DNA from: Pseudomonas sp. MUP55 | GTDB lineage: Bacteria > Pseudomonadota > Gammaproteobacteria > Pseudomonadales > Pseudomonadaceae | Assembly (NCBI RefSeq): GCF_034043515.1 | Contig: NZ_CP138214.1 | Span: 744,001 to 808,000, forward strand | Reading direction: 5' to 3' | Length of the DNA stretch: 64,000 bases | Shown here: positions 53,683 through 63,698 of the stretch, piece after piece | Position numbering within the stretch: the first letter of the stretch is position 1 | How the letters are laid out: every line of letters starts with the position of its first letter | Translations under genes and position numbers: made by a program | The notes under the pieces: model-generated | Seen by the model: the letters and a program-made list of their open reading frames with translations, nothing else | Told to the model about the DNA's origin: nothing | Database searches by the model: none

Positions 53683-53709
53683 TGTGGGAGGGGGCAGCCC
53701 CCTCCCACA
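53683..53709. repeat. Collapsed REPIN forming a perfect short hairpin
   Basis: tgtgggagggggc and its exact complement are separated by a single A: a REPIN whose spacer has been lost. It lies between the convergent MFS and adenine deaminase stops and could serve as a bidirectional terminator. Confidence 0.88.
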
Positions 53710-53720
53710 TTAGCCCGCCG

Positions 53721-54707
<987 letters not shown>

Positions 54708-54867
54708 CTACAGGCCATGGCTGAAATAATCGGCAAAACCTGACCAGCAGGAGAGTATTTGATTTATTTGCACAAGGGCGGCGTGAACTAAGGTGTAACG
54801 AAACGTTAGCGGCGTGGCGCAGTCTGTACCCCAACGATGACTGATTTGCTGTACATAAAGGCCCCCC

Positions 54868-55959
54868 ATGCTCACTTCCCTCAAGCAAGAAAAATTCATG
54901 CTGCTGGCGCTGATTGCCGCCATTGCCGCGTACCCGCTGGAACACTGGATGCTGCACAGCGGGCAGATGGTGGCATTGCTCGCTGGCCTCGCCTTGATTG
55001 CGTTTATCGTAATGGCGTCAATGCGTGTGGCCCATCATGCCGAGCAGCTCGCGGAAAAGGTCGGCGACCCCTACGGCACCATGATCCTGACCCTGGCGGC
55101 CGTGCTGGTGGAAGTGGTGATCCTGGCGATCATGATGAGCAACGAACCCTCACCCACACTGGTGCGCGACACCATCTATTCGGCGGTGATGCTCGATATC
55201 AACGGCATCCTCGGCCTGGCCGCGCTGATGGGCGGCATCAAGCATGGCGAGCAGTCCTACAACGATGATTCGGCGCGTACCTACAGCGTGATGATCCTCA
55301 CCGCCATGGGCGTGTCGATGGTGGTGCCGGAATTTATCCCCGAGGCCGACTGGAAAATCTACTCGGCCTTCACCATTGGCGCGATGGTGGTGCTCTACAC
55401 CCTGTTCCTGAGAATGCAGGTGGGCCCCCACAGTTATTTCTTCAGCTACAGCTACCCGGAAAAACGCCGCAAGAAATTACCGGAGCACGAGCAGGCGCCA
55501 CCCGTGAGCCTGGCGTTCTCGATTGGCACCCTGGTGTTTGGCGTGATTGTGATTGGCGCGCTGGCCGAGGTGATGTCCAAGACCCTCGACCTGGGCCTGG
55601 AAGGCACGGGTGCTCCGCCGGTAATTACCGCGATTGTCGTGGCGGCCATTTCCGCCGCGCCGGAAATTCTCACGGCGCTGCGCGCCGCCTTGGCCAACCG
55701 CATGCAGTCGGTGGTGAACATCGCACTGGGTGCTTCTTTGTCGACGGTGATTCTGACGGTGCCGGTGATGGAAGCGATGGCGCTGTACACCGGCCAGCCG
55801 TTCCAGATGGCAATGACGCCGGTGCAGACGGTGATGGTGTTTATCACGCTGATCGTCAGTGCGATCAATCTCAACGACGGTGAGACCAATGCCATCGAAG
55901 GGATGACGCATTTCGTGTTGTTTGCGACGTTTATCATGCTGTCGCTGCTGGGGCTGTAA
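54868..55959 (+). CDS. Calcium:proton antiporter (ChaA/CaCA family)
   Basis: 363 residues, ten to eleven helices in two homologous halves. The alpha-repeat motifs are GTMILTLAAVLVEVVILA and AAISAAPEILTALRAALANRMQSVVNIALGASLSTV, each with the key acidic residue in a helix. It should export Ca2+ (or Na+/K+) against H+. A short hydrophilic loop (PEKRRKKLPEHEQ) divides the halves. ATG 54868 is preceded by AAAGGCCCCCC. It is divergent from the adenine deaminase gene and ends in a REPIN. Confidence 0.9.
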   Translation: MLTSLKQEKFMLLALIAAIAAYPLEHWMLHSGQMVALLAGLALIAFIVMASMRVAHHAEQLAEKVGDPYGTMILTLAAVLVEVVILAIMMSNEPSPTLVRDTIYSAVMLDINGILGLAALMGGIKHGEQSYNDDSARTYSVMILTAMGVSMVVPEFIPEADWKIYSAFTIGAMVVLYTLFLRMQVGPHSYFFSYSYPEKRRKKLPEHEQAPPVSLAFSIGTLVFGVIVIGALAEVMSKTLDLGLEGTGAPPVITAIVVAAISAAPEILTALRAALANRMQSVVNIALGASLSTVILTVPVMEAMALYTGQPFQMAMTPVQTVMVFITLIVSAINLNDGETNAIEGMTHFVLFATFIMLSLLGL

Positions 55960-55987
55960 CCAGCTTTCCAGAGCACCATAGAGCAAA

Positions 55988-56076
55988 TGTGGGAGGGGGC
56001 TTGCCCCCCGATAGCTGTGGGTCAGCCAACGTGTAGGTGACTGGCACACCGCCATCGGGGGCAAGCCCCCTCCCAC
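55988..56076. repeat. REPIN, TGTGGGAGGGGGC family
   Basis: Inverted pair with a spacer containing gtgggtcagccaac...gtgactggcac. It lies between the convergent Ca2+/H+ antiporter and 8-oxoguanine deaminase genes. The left arm has six C instead of five. Confidence 0.92.
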
Positions 56077-56094
56077 ATTTGAGCTTCGTTTGGC

Positions 56095-57453
56095 TTAGGT
56101 GCCGGCGATCAGCTGGCGGGCCGCTTGGGTGTGATCGGCGATCAGGCCTTTGAGGTCCAAGCCTTCAACCTGCCCGTCGATGACCCGCCACTTGCCCCCG
56201 ACCATCACCCGGTCTGCGCGGTCCGCGCCGCACAACAGCAGTGCCGAAATCGGGTCGTGGCTGCCGGAGAAGCGCAGCTCATCAAGTTTGAATAGCGCCA
56301 AGTCAGCCTGTTTGCCTACGGCCAGTTCACCAATATCCGTACGCCCCAGTAGCCGCGCCGAACCTTTTGTAGCCCAGCCCAACACCCCTTCGGGCGTGAT
56401 TTTTTCCGCTCCGTAACGCAGGCGCTGGATGTACAAGGCCTGGCGCGCTTCGAGGATCATGTTCGAGGCGTCATTGGACGCCGATCCGTCCACGCCCAGA
56501 CCGACCGGGGCACCGGCGGCGAGCAGGTCGAGGGTCGGGCAGATACCGGAGGCCAGGCGCATATTCGAACTGGGGCAATGGCAGATGCCCGTGCCGGCGG
56601 CGCCCAGGCGGGCAATTTCATCCGGGTTGAAATGTATGCCATGGGCCAGCCAGGTGCGCGGGCCAAGCCAGCCGACGCTGTCGAGATAGTCCACGGTGCG
56701 CAGGCCGAAGCGCTGCAGGCAGAAGTCTTCTTCGTCGAGGGTTTCCGCCAGGTGCGTGTGCAGGCGCACGTCGAGTGAGCTGGCCAGTTCGGCGCTGGCT
56801 TGCATGATTTCGGGGGTGACTGAAAACGGTGAGCAGGGCGCCAGGGCAATCTGGATTTGCGCGCCGTCGCCGCGCTCATGGTAGTGGCGGATCAGGCGCT
56901 GGCTGTCATCGAGGATCACTTGGCCTTGTTGCACGGTCTGCTGCGGCGGCAGGCCACCATCGGCTTCGCCCAGGCTCATGGACCCGCGGGTGAGCATGGC
57001 GCGCATGCCCAGTTCGCGCACGCTCTGGACCTGTACATCGATGGCATTTTCCAACCCGTCGGGGAACAGGTAGTGGTGGTCCGCCGCTGTGGTGCATCCG
57101 GAGAGCAGCAATTCTGCGAGCGCCACCTTCGACGCGAGGGCAAGTTTTTCCGGGGTCAGTCGGGCCCAGACCGGGTACAGGGTCTTCAGCCAGGGAAACA
57201 GCGGCTGGTTGACCACCGGCGCCCAGGCGCGAGTCAGGGTTTGGTAGAAGTGGTGGTGTGTGTTGATCAGCCCGGGCAGCACCACATGCTCGCGGGCGTC
57301 AAACATCTGCGCACAGGGGTGTGCGGGGGATTGCCCCTGGGCCAGCACTTCGGTGATGACACCGTCTTGCAGCACCAGGCCGCCACGGGCATCGAGGCCA
57401 TTGGCAGTGAAGACAGCGAGGGGGTTTTTTAACCAGATACGGGTCGCAGGCAT
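56095..57453 (-). CDS. 8-oxoguanine deaminase
   Basis: 452 residues, amidohydrolase superfamily. It has the zinc site LINTHHHFYQT, then SGCTTAADHHYLFPDG, HTHLAETLDEE, AHGIHFNPDE and VDGSASNDASNM. This pattern and length correspond to PA0142, shown to deaminate 8-oxoguanine to uric acid; related guanine or cytosine deaminases are less likely because of the DHHYLFPDG segment. It removes an oxidised purine base from salvage. Flanked by REPINs on both sides. Confidence 0.92.
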   Translation of the reverse strand: MPATRIWLKNPLAVFTANGLDARGGLVLQDGVITEVLAQGQSPAHPCAQMFDAREHVVLPGLINTHHHFYQTLTRAWAPVVNQPLFPWLKTLYPVWARLTPEKLALASKVALAELLLSGCTTAADHHYLFPDGLENAIDVQVQSVRELGMRAMLTRGSMSLGEADGGLPPQQTVQQGQVILDDSQRLIRHYHERGDGAQIQIALAPCSPFSVTPEIMQASAELASSLDVRLHTHLAETLDEEDFCLQRFGLRTVDYLDSVGWLGPRTWLAHGIHFNPDEIARLGAAGTGICHCPSSNMRLASGICPTLDLLAAGAPVGLGVDGSASNDASNMILEARQALYIQRLRYGAEKITPEGVLGWATKGSARLLGRTDIGELAVGKQADLALFKLDELRFSGSHDPISALLLCGADRADRVMVGGKWRVIDGQVEGLDLKGLIADHTQAARQLIAGT

Positions 57454-57587
57454 TGGCCGGCTCCTCTGAATGATGGGTTCAGGTTTGCCAGCTCAGTGTT
57501 GCCCTGTCTGCTGATCCAGGGTCGCCGGTAAAGGCGAGGCGGGTAGATTACGTGTTGGTCCACATGCGGGCAAGCGGACGCGGTCAA

Positions 57588-57675
57588 TGTGGGAGGGGGC
57601 TTGCCCCCGATGACGGAGTGTCAGTCGACATCTACGTGACTGATCCGCCGCCATCGGGGGCAAGCCCCCTCCCAC
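57588..57675. repeat. REPIN, TGTGGGAGGGGGC family
   Basis: Inverted pair with a spacer tgacggagtgtcagtcgacatctacgtgactgatcc that itself has a dyad. It lies between the 8-oxoguanine deaminase start and the SDR stop. Confidence 0.93.
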
Positions 57676-57693
57676 ATTTTTATGGGCAGTCTT

Positions 57694-58380
57694 TTACCAG
57701 GCGATGGTGTCGCCCTTGTAGTCCACGAAGTGATGACCGCCCTTGCCGGTGTAGGCATTCACCTGATCCACCAGGCCGCGCACGCTGGTTTCAACGTCGA
57801 TGTGCGCGTTCTCGCCGCCCATGTCGGTTTTCACCCAGCCTGGGTGCAGCGACAACACTGTCGGTTTGGGCTCGCCCAGTTGGGTGATGAAACTGTTGGT
57901 CATGGAATTGAGCGCCGCCTTGCTGGCCTTGTACAGCGCCAGGTCCGAACCGTCGGGAATGGTCACGCTGCCCAGCACCGAACTCATGAAGGCGAGCACG
58001 CCGGTGTCCTTGCGGATCTGCCCGACAAAGCGCTGGGCCAGGTTGATCGGGGCCACGGCGTTAGTGAAAAACAGTTGGCCGACTTCCGCCAGGGTCGCGT
58101 GGCCAGGCTCCTGGTTGGCGGGGCCCTTGACGCCGGCGTTGACGAACAGCAGGTCGAAGGTGCGGTCTTTCAGGCGCTGGGCCAGGGCGATCACGGCTTG
58201 CTGATCGTCCATGTCGAGTTTCTCGATCTGCACCGGGCCTGCGGCTTTCAGGGCGTCGGCCTTGTTCGGGTCGCGCACGGTGGCAGTCACGTCCCAGCCG
58301 TCCTGGAGCAGTTGCTTGACCAGGCCAAGGCCCAGCCCGCGCGAGGCGCCGATGATCAGTGCGGTTTTTGGCGTAGACAT
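57694..58380 (-). CDS. Short-chain dehydrogenase/reductase
   Basis: 228 residues. NAD(P)-binding TALIIGASRGLGLGLVKQL, structural LFVNAGVKG, and the catalytic Ser and YxxxK in SSVLGSVTIP...LALYKASKAALNSM. Classical SDR; ATG 58380 has AAGGA upstream. Similar to E. coli-type csgA/YciK-like oxidoreductases; the substrate is unknown. It ends 18 bp after the REPIN. Confidence 0.9.
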   Translation of the reverse strand: MSTPKTALIIGASRGLGLGLVKQLLQDGWDVTATVRDPNKADALKAAGPVQIEKLDMDDQQAVIALAQRLKDRTFDLLFVNAGVKGPANQEPGHATLAEVGQLFFTNAVAPINLAQRFVGQIRKDTGVLAFMSSVLGSVTIPDGSDLALYKASKAALNSMTNSFITQLGEPKPTVLSLHPGWVKTDMGGENAHIDVETSVRGLVDQVNAYTGKGGHHFVDYKGDTIAW

Positions 58381-58438
58381 GAAAAGCTTCCTTTTAGAGT
58401 CGCGGTTCAGGGAGTACAGCAAACAACAGTATCAGTTT

Positions 58439-59020
58439 TTATCGTTGCAACAGGATGCGGCCACGGCTCAGGTCAGCGAGCTGGGTCTGCAGGGTATCGA
58501 CCAGCGCTTCGCCCAGGGCCAATTGCAGCTCTACACCATTGGCGGTGAAGGTCTCTTCCACCACCAGGCCGCCGAGCTCGGCGACGCGCAGTTTGACCAG
58601 GTTCAGCTCGGCGAATGCGCAGGCGCAGCTCAAGGGTATGCGGCTGATCAGCTCGATGCGCTCGGCATTCTGCAGGCACTTGTTGGCGCCGCCGCCATAG
58701 GCCCGGGCCAGGCCGCCGGTACCCAGCTGGATGCCGCCGTACCAGCGGATGACCAGCACCGCGACCTGATCGAAACCCTGGGCTTCGATGGCCGCGAGAA
58801 TCGGCCGCCCGGCGGTGCCGCCGGGTTCGCCGTCGTCGTTGCTGCGGTATTGATCGGCCAGCTTCCAGGCCCAGCAGTTGTGCGTTGCGTTGAGGTCGCT
58901 GTGTTTCTCGAAAAACGCCTGGGCGTCCTGCGGGCTGGTGATCGGCGCTGCCAGGGTGATAAAGCGGCTTTTGCGTATTTCTTCACGAAATTCGCAACAA
59001 CCTGTAAGCGTGAATGGCAT
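58439..59020 (-). CDS. yigZ: YigZ/IMPACT family protein
   Basis: 193 residues. An N-terminal UPF0029 domain with FREEIRKSRFITLAAPITS, the DDGEPGGTAGRPIL stretch typical of the family and VLVIRWYGGIQLGTGGLARAYG. The C-terminal DUF1949-like part follows. These proteins are linked to translation regulation in eukaryotes; the bacterial role is unclear. 12 bp separate it from the TetR-family regulator upstream, so they may share a transcript. Confidence 0.92.
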   Translation of the reverse strand: MPFTLTGCCEFREEIRKSRFITLAAPITSPQDAQAFFEKHSDLNATHNCWAWKLADQYRSNDDGEPGGTAGRPILAAIEAQGFDQVAVLVIRWYGGIQLGTGGLARAYGGGANKCLQNAERIELISRIPLSCACAFAELNLVKLRVAELGGLVVEETFTANGVELQLALGEALVDTLQTQLADLSRGRILLQR

Positions 59021-59032
59021 AAGTCGCTTCGT

Positions 59033-59692
59033 TTATTGGGCCGGCTTGATGCCGCAGCCCTTGAGAATGATGTGGATCAAATTGGTGCCGGCGTCTTCCA
59101 TGTCCTGCTTGGTCAGCTTGGTGCGACCGGTGACGCGGCAGATCTGGGTGGCGAAGTCGGCGTAGTGCTGGGTGCTGCCCCACAGCAGGAAAATCAGGTG
59201 CACCGGGTCGACGGGGTCCATCTTGCCGGCATCGATCCAGGCCTGGAACACGGCGGCACGGCCGCTGAACCAGGCGCGGTAGTCCTGGCTGAAATATTCG
59301 GTAAGGCATTCGCCGCCGCTGATGATCTCCATGGCGAAGATTCGCGAGGCCTGTGGCTGACGACGTGAAAATTCCATCTTGGTGCGGATGTACCGGGAGA
59401 GGGCTACGGCTGGGTCATCCTCGGCGGTCAGCGCGTTGAACGTACTGTCCCACAGTTCCAGGATGTTGCTCAGTACCGCAATGTACAGGCCAAGCTTGTT
59501 GGTGAAGTAATAGTGCAAGTTGGCTTTGGGCAGCCCGGCACTGGCAGCGATGGTGTTCATGCTGGTGCCCTTGTAGCCATGGCGCGCGAATTCATCTTCA
59601 GCAGCCTGGAGAATCGCTTGTTCGTTCTTTTGCCGAATGCGGCTGGCGGGTTTACCGGCGTGGTTGCTGTGGGCAGGAACTTCGAGGCTCAT
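59033..59692 (-). CDS. RutR-like TetR-family regulator
   Basis: 219 residues. TetR HTH (AILQAAEDEFARHGYKGTSMNTIAASAGLPKANLHYYFTNKLGLYIAVL). The C-terminal ligand domain matches E. coli RutR closely at YIRTKMEFSRRQPQASRIFAMEI and at the HLIFLLWGSTQHYADFATQI block. RutR senses uracil and thymine and controls pyrimidine use. It lies downstream of a xanthine/uracil permease gene (88 bp) on the same strand, and not far from beta-alanine catabolism, the end-product of reductive uracil degradation, so a nucleobase-related role is likely. The start is uncertain; I used ATG 59692, but ATG 59731 is possible. Confidence 0.87.
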   Translation of the reverse strand: MSLEVPAHSNHAGKPASRIRQKNEQAILQAAEDEFARHGYKGTSMNTIAASAGLPKANLHYYFTNKLGLYIAVLSNILELWDSTFNALTAEDDPAVALSRYIRTKMEFSRRQPQASRIFAMEIISGGECLTEYFSQDYRAWFSGRAAVFQAWIDAGKMDPVDPVHLIFLLWGSTQHYADFATQICRVTGRTKLTKQDMEDAGTNLIHIILKGCGIKPAQ

Positions 59693-59779
59693 GGAGGTTT
59701 CCGTGCTGATCGATGGGGGCGACGTGTGCACAGATAACCCACCCTCAAGCCTCAGACAAGTGTTGATGCAATAAATCCG

Positions 59780-61174
59780 TCAATGCGGTTCCAGGGAGTC
59801 GGGCTGCGGCGTGTGGTTTGCAATGGCGTGGGTGGTTTTAGCCTCGGGTAATAGCAGGCACAGCACCATGGCGGTCAGGCCGCCGCTGGTGATGGCAGAG
59901 TCGAAGACGTTCTGTACCAGGGCCGGCATCAAGTGCAGCAGGTTGGGTTGAGCGGCGATGCCCAGGCCGACCCCAAACGAGGTGGCGATGATCAGCATGC
60001 TGCGCCGGTCCAACGGTGCCTGCGCAAGGATACGCACGCCCGCTGCGGCGACGCTGCCGAACATGACCAGGGTTGCACCGCCCAGCACCGGTTTGGGAAT
60101 TTGCTGCAACACCGCGCCGATCATGGGAAACAAGCCAAGACAAACCAATACCGCGCCGATGTACAAACCGACGTAACGGCTGGCCACGCCGGTGAGTTGG
60201 ATCACGCCATTGTTTTGCGCAAAAGTGGTATTGGGGAAGGCACTGAACGTGGCGGCGATCATGCAACTGACGCCATCGCCCAATACGCCGCCTTTGAGTC
60301 GGCTTATATAAGACGCACCACTGATCGGCTGACGGGCGATCATGCAGTTGGCGGTAAGGTCACCGACGGTTTCGATGCTGCTGATCAGATAAATCAGCGC
60401 GATGGGCAGGAAGGCGCTCCAGTCGAAACTGAAACCAAAACGAAACGGCACTGGCAGGCTGATCAGAGGCAAGTCGGGCAAAGCCTGTGGCACCAGCTTG
60501 CCGCTGAACCAGGCGGCCAGGCTGCCGAACGCCAGGCCGATGATGATGGCCGAGAGGCGCACCCAGGGCGTGTTCGAGCGGTTGAGCAGGATGATCGTTA
60601 CGATCACGAACAGGCCCAGGGCCAAGTTGGTGGGCGCGCCGAAGTCGGGGGCATTGAACCCGCCACCGAGATCGGTGATGCCCACTTTTATCAGGCTGAT
60701 GCCAATCAGCGTAATCACAATCCCGGTTACCAGGGGTGTGATGACCCGGCGCAGTTGGCCGATAAAGCGGCTCAGCACGATTTGCACCAGTGCGCCGAAA
60801 AAGCACACGCCGAAGATCATCGCCAGAATGTCCTCAGGGCTGCCGCCGCGTTGCTTGACCAGAAAACCCGCCGACAGCACCGCACCCAGGAACGCAAAGC
60901 TGGTGCCTTGCAGGCAGATCATGCCCGCGCCAATACCAAACGGCCGGCGCGCCTGGATGAACGTGCCGACGCCGGAGACCATCAGCGCCATGCTGATCAG
61001 GTAGGGCAGGTGCGCGGTGAGGCCCAGGGTGGAGCCGATGATCAAGGGCGGAGTGATGATGCCGACGAAGGCGGCCAGCACATGTTGCAGGGCGGCGAGC
61101 AGGGCGGGCAGTGGTTTCGGGCGGTCGTCGAGGCCGTAGATCAGGTCGTTGGGACTGCAGGATTCTGGTGGCAT
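59780..61174 (-). CDS. Xanthine/uracil permease of the NCS2 (NAT) family
   Basis: 464 residues, fourteen helices. The NAT signature is QNNGVIQLTGVASRYVG and the conserved acidic IETVGDLTANC is present, as in E. coli XanQ/XanP, so xanthine is the first guess; uracil permeases of the same superfamily cannot be excluded. It imports a nucleobase with protons. Placed next to a RutR-like regulator and in a neighbourhood with two purine deaminases. Confidence 0.9.
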   Translation of the reverse strand: MPPESCSPNDLIYGLDDRPKPLPALLAALQHVLAAFVGIITPPLIIGSTLGLTAHLPYLISMALMVSGVGTFIQARRPFGIGAGMICLQGTSFAFLGAVLSAGFLVKQRGGSPEDILAMIFGVCFFGALVQIVLSRFIGQLRRVITPLVTGIVITLIGISLIKVGITDLGGGFNAPDFGAPTNLALGLFVIVTIILLNRSNTPWVRLSAIIIGLAFGSLAAWFSGKLVPQALPDLPLISLPVPFRFGFSFDWSAFLPIALIYLISSIETVGDLTANCMIARQPISGASYISRLKGGVLGDGVSCMIAATFSAFPNTTFAQNNGVIQLTGVASRYVGLYIGAVLVCLGLFPMIGAVLQQIPKPVLGGATLVMFGSVAAAGVRILAQAPLDRRSMLIIATSFGVGLGIAAQPNLLHLMPALVQNVFDSAITSGGLTAMVLCLLLPEAKTTHAIANHTPQPDSLEPH

Positions 61175-61262
61175 GGCGGGTCAACTCGGGGGCGGACGGT
61201 TCAAGGTCCATGGGCCTTGCAAAAAACTGTCCACCTGCTCAGCTTTTTGCGAGAGCCCCGAA

Positions 61263-62183
61263 TTAGCGCGTTGCTGCCAGACTTTCCAGGAAGCTTTCCA
61301 GCACCAAATGGGGGCGGCGGCCCTTGCGCGTGACCGATGCCAGGCTCAAATCGTAAAACCGTGTAGCCGGTTTCAGCGCACGTAGTCGGCCTTGTTGTAC
61401 CCACAGGCTGGCGTAGTGGTCAGGCAGGTAGCCGATATAGCGGCCGGTGAGGATCAGGAACGCCATGCCTTCTCGATCCGACGCGCTGGCGGTGCAATTG
61501 AGCGCCTGGTAATGGGCCTGGATATCGGCCGGCAAGCGGAAGGTGGGGGCGATGGCGTCCTGGCTGTCGAGCCGGGGGTCGTCCAGTTGCATGTCGTCGA
61601 CGTAAAACAGCGGATGGCCGACCGCGCAATAGAGCAGCGAGCGTTCGCTGTACAGCGGCTGGTACTCCAGGCCGGACAATGCGCTGGCCTGGGGCACAAC
61701 ACCGACGTGCAGACGGCCATCGAGCACGCCTTGCTCCACTTCATTGGGAGCAATCATGCGGATTTGGATCTGCACGTCCGGGCCACGCTCTTTCAACTGC
61801 GCCAAGGCATGGGTGATGCGCATATGCGGCAGGGTGACGAGGTTGTCGGTGAGGCCGATGGTCAGCTCTCCGCGCAAGTGCTGGTGCAGGCCGTTGACCT
61901 CGGTGCGAAAACTTTCCAGGGCACTCAACAGTTGCAACGCCGACTGGTAGACCTCGCGGCCTTCTTCAGTCAACGAGAACCCTGCGCGGCCGCGTTGACA
62001 GAGCCTCAGCCCGAGGCGCTGTTCCAGGTCGCTCATTTGCTGGCTGATGGCCGAGCGACCAATCCCCAGAACAGTCTCCGCCGCCGAAAACCCGCCGCAC
62101 TCCACCACGCTGCGAAAGATGCGCAGCAAGCGGATATCAAAGTCGCTGACCTGGGCCAGAGGGTCGGGACGACGGGTGCTCAT
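61263..62183 (-). CDS. LysR-family regulator, BauR-like
   Basis: 306 residues. HTH at the N-terminus (VSDFDIRLLRIFRSVVECGGFSAAETVLGIGRSAISQQMSDLEQRLGLRLCQRGRAGFSLTEEG) and a LysR-type effector domain. It is divergent from the bauA-like gene with 126 bp between, the position of bauR (PA0133) in P. aeruginosa, which activates bauABCD for polyamine and beta-alanine use. The regulator call is firm; the BauR name rests on context. Confidence 0.88.
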   Translation of the reverse strand: MSTRRPDPLAQVSDFDIRLLRIFRSVVECGGFSAAETVLGIGRSAISQQMSDLEQRLGLRLCQRGRAGFSLTEEGREVYQSALQLLSALESFRTEVNGLHQHLRGELTIGLTDNLVTLPHMRITHALAQLKERGPDVQIQIRMIAPNEVEQGVLDGRLHVGVVPQASALSGLEYQPLYSERSLLYCAVGHPLFYVDDMQLDDPRLDSQDAIAPTFRLPADIQAHYQALNCTASASDREGMAFLILTGRYIGYLPDHYASLWVQQGRLRALKPATRFYDLSLASVTRKGRRPHLVLESFLESLAATR

Positions 62184-62242
62184 AGTTTAGTGAAGTCCTG
62201 ACTGAAGGTTAGAAGAGTTGAATTTCACCGACTTTATCCGCG

Positions 62243-62258
62243 TGGCAACTTAGCTGCA
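62243..62258 (+). promoter_or_regulatory. Possible sigma-54 promoter of the bauA-like gene
   Basis: TGGCAacttagcTGCA fits the -24/-12 pattern (TGGCAC-N5-TTGCA) at the invariant GG and GC dinucleotides with correct spacing, about 50 bp before ATG 62310. A LysR-controlled sigma-70 promoter in the same 126 bp is the alternative; the divergent regulator is not a sigma-54 activator. Confidence 0.35.
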
Positions 62259-62309
62259 ACAACGCTTTTTCAATCCCGACGCTGCCTTTTGCCTTGCGAG
62301 GTTTTGCTG

Positions 62310-63659
62310 ATGAACATGCCGGAAAACGCCCCAACATCCCTGGCCAGCCAACTCAAGCTGGATGCTCACTGGATGCCTTACACCGCCAACCGTAACTTTC
62401 AGCGTGATCCGCGCCTGATCGTGGCTGCCGAGGGCAGTTGGTTGACCGATGACAAGGGGCGCAAGGTCTACGATTCATTGTCGGGCCTTTGGACATGTGG
62501 CGCCGGGCATACGCGCAAGGAAATTCAGGAAGCGGTCGCCAGGCAGTTGGGCACGCTGGACTACTCTCCTGGCTTCCAATACGGTCATCCACTGTCCTTT
62601 CAGTTGGCGGAAAAAATCACCGACCTGACCCCGGGCAACTTGAACCATGTGTTCTTCACCGACTCCGGCTCCGAGTGCGCCGACACCGCCGTGAAGATGG
62701 TGCGCGCCTATTGGCGCCTGAAGGGCCAAGCCACCAAGACCAAGATGATCGGCCGCGCCCGTGGCTACCACGGTGTGAACATTGCCGGTACCAGCCTGGG
62801 TGGTGTCAGCGGTAACCGTAAGCTGTTTGGTCAGGCGATGATGGATGTCGACCATTTGCCGCATACGTTGCTGGCGAGCAATGCGTTCTCCCGTGGCATG
62901 CCGGAGCAGGGCGGTATCGCGTTGGCCGATGAGTTGCTCAAGTTGATCGAGCTGCATGATGCTTCGAACATCGCCGCGGTGTTTGTCGAACCAATGGCCG
63001 GTTCCGCGGGCGTGCTGGTGCCGCCGCAGGGTTATCTCAAGCGCCTGCGTGAAATCTGCGATCAGCACAACATCCTGTTGGTGTTCGACGAAGTGATCAC
63101 CGGTTTCGGCCGCACCGGTTCGATGTTCGGCGCCGACAGCTTTGGTGTCACCCCGGACTTGATGTGCATTGCCAAGCAAGTCACCAACGGCGCGATTCCG
63201 ATGGGCGCGGTGATTGCCAGCAGCGAGATCTATCAGACCTTCATGAATCAGGCGACGCCCGAGTACGCGGTGGAATTCCCCCATGGCTACACCTATTCGG
63301 CGCATCCGGTGGCCTGTGCGGCCGGCCTGGCGGCGCTGGACCTGCTGCAGAAGGAAAACCTGGTGCAGAGCGTAGCCGAAGTCGCACCGCACTTTGAGAA
63401 TGCGCTGCATGGCTTGAAGGGCAGCAAGAACGTGATTGATATTCGTAACTACGGCCTGGCCGGAGCCATCCAGATTGCCCCGCGTGACGGTGATGCAATC
63501 GTGCGTCCGTTCGAGGCCGGCATGGCACTGTGGAAAGCCGGCTTCTACGTGCGCTTCGGCGGCGACACCCTGCAGTTCGGGCCAACCTTCAACAGCAAGC
63601 CGCAGGACCTGGATCGCCTGTTCGATGCGGTCGGCGAAGTGCTGAACAAGATCGACTGA
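62310..63659 (+). CDS. bauA: Beta-alanine:pyruvate (omega-amino acid) aminotransferase
   Basis: 449 residues, class III PLP-dependent aminotransferase. LVFDEVITGFGRTG contains the Asp that contacts the PLP ring nitrogen, and IAKQVTNGAIPMGAV has the Schiff-base Lys at about residue 289. GDTLQFGPTFNSKPQDLDRLF closes the C-terminus. It matches PA0132 in length and motifs. It makes malonate semialdehyde from beta-alanine. I chose ATG 62310; a GTG-like upstream extension has no better site. The next gene finishes the pathway. Confidence 0.94.
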   Translation: MNMPENAPTSLASQLKLDAHWMPYTANRNFQRDPRLIVAAEGSWLTDDKGRKVYDSLSGLWTCGAGHTRKEIQEAVARQLGTLDYSPGFQYGHPLSFQLAEKITDLTPGNLNHVFFTDSGSECADTAVKMVRAYWRLKGQATKTKMIGRARGYHGVNIAGTSLGGVSGNRKLFGQAMMDVDHLPHTLLASNAFSRGMPEQGGIALADELLKLIELHDASNIAAVFVEPMAGSAGVLVPPQGYLKRLREICDQHNILLVFDEVITGFGRTGSMFGADSFGVTPDLMCIAKQVTNGAIPMGAVIASSEIYQTFMNQATPEYAVEFPHGYTYSAHPVACAAGLAALDLLQKENLVQSVAEVAPHFENALHGLKGSKNVIDIRNYGLAGAIQIAPRDGDAIVRPFEAGMALWKAGFYVRFGGDTLQFGPTFNSKPQDLDRLFDAVGEVLNKID

Positions 63660-63698
63660 TTTCTCCTTCTATATAGAACAACTTTTCAGGAGCCCTGC

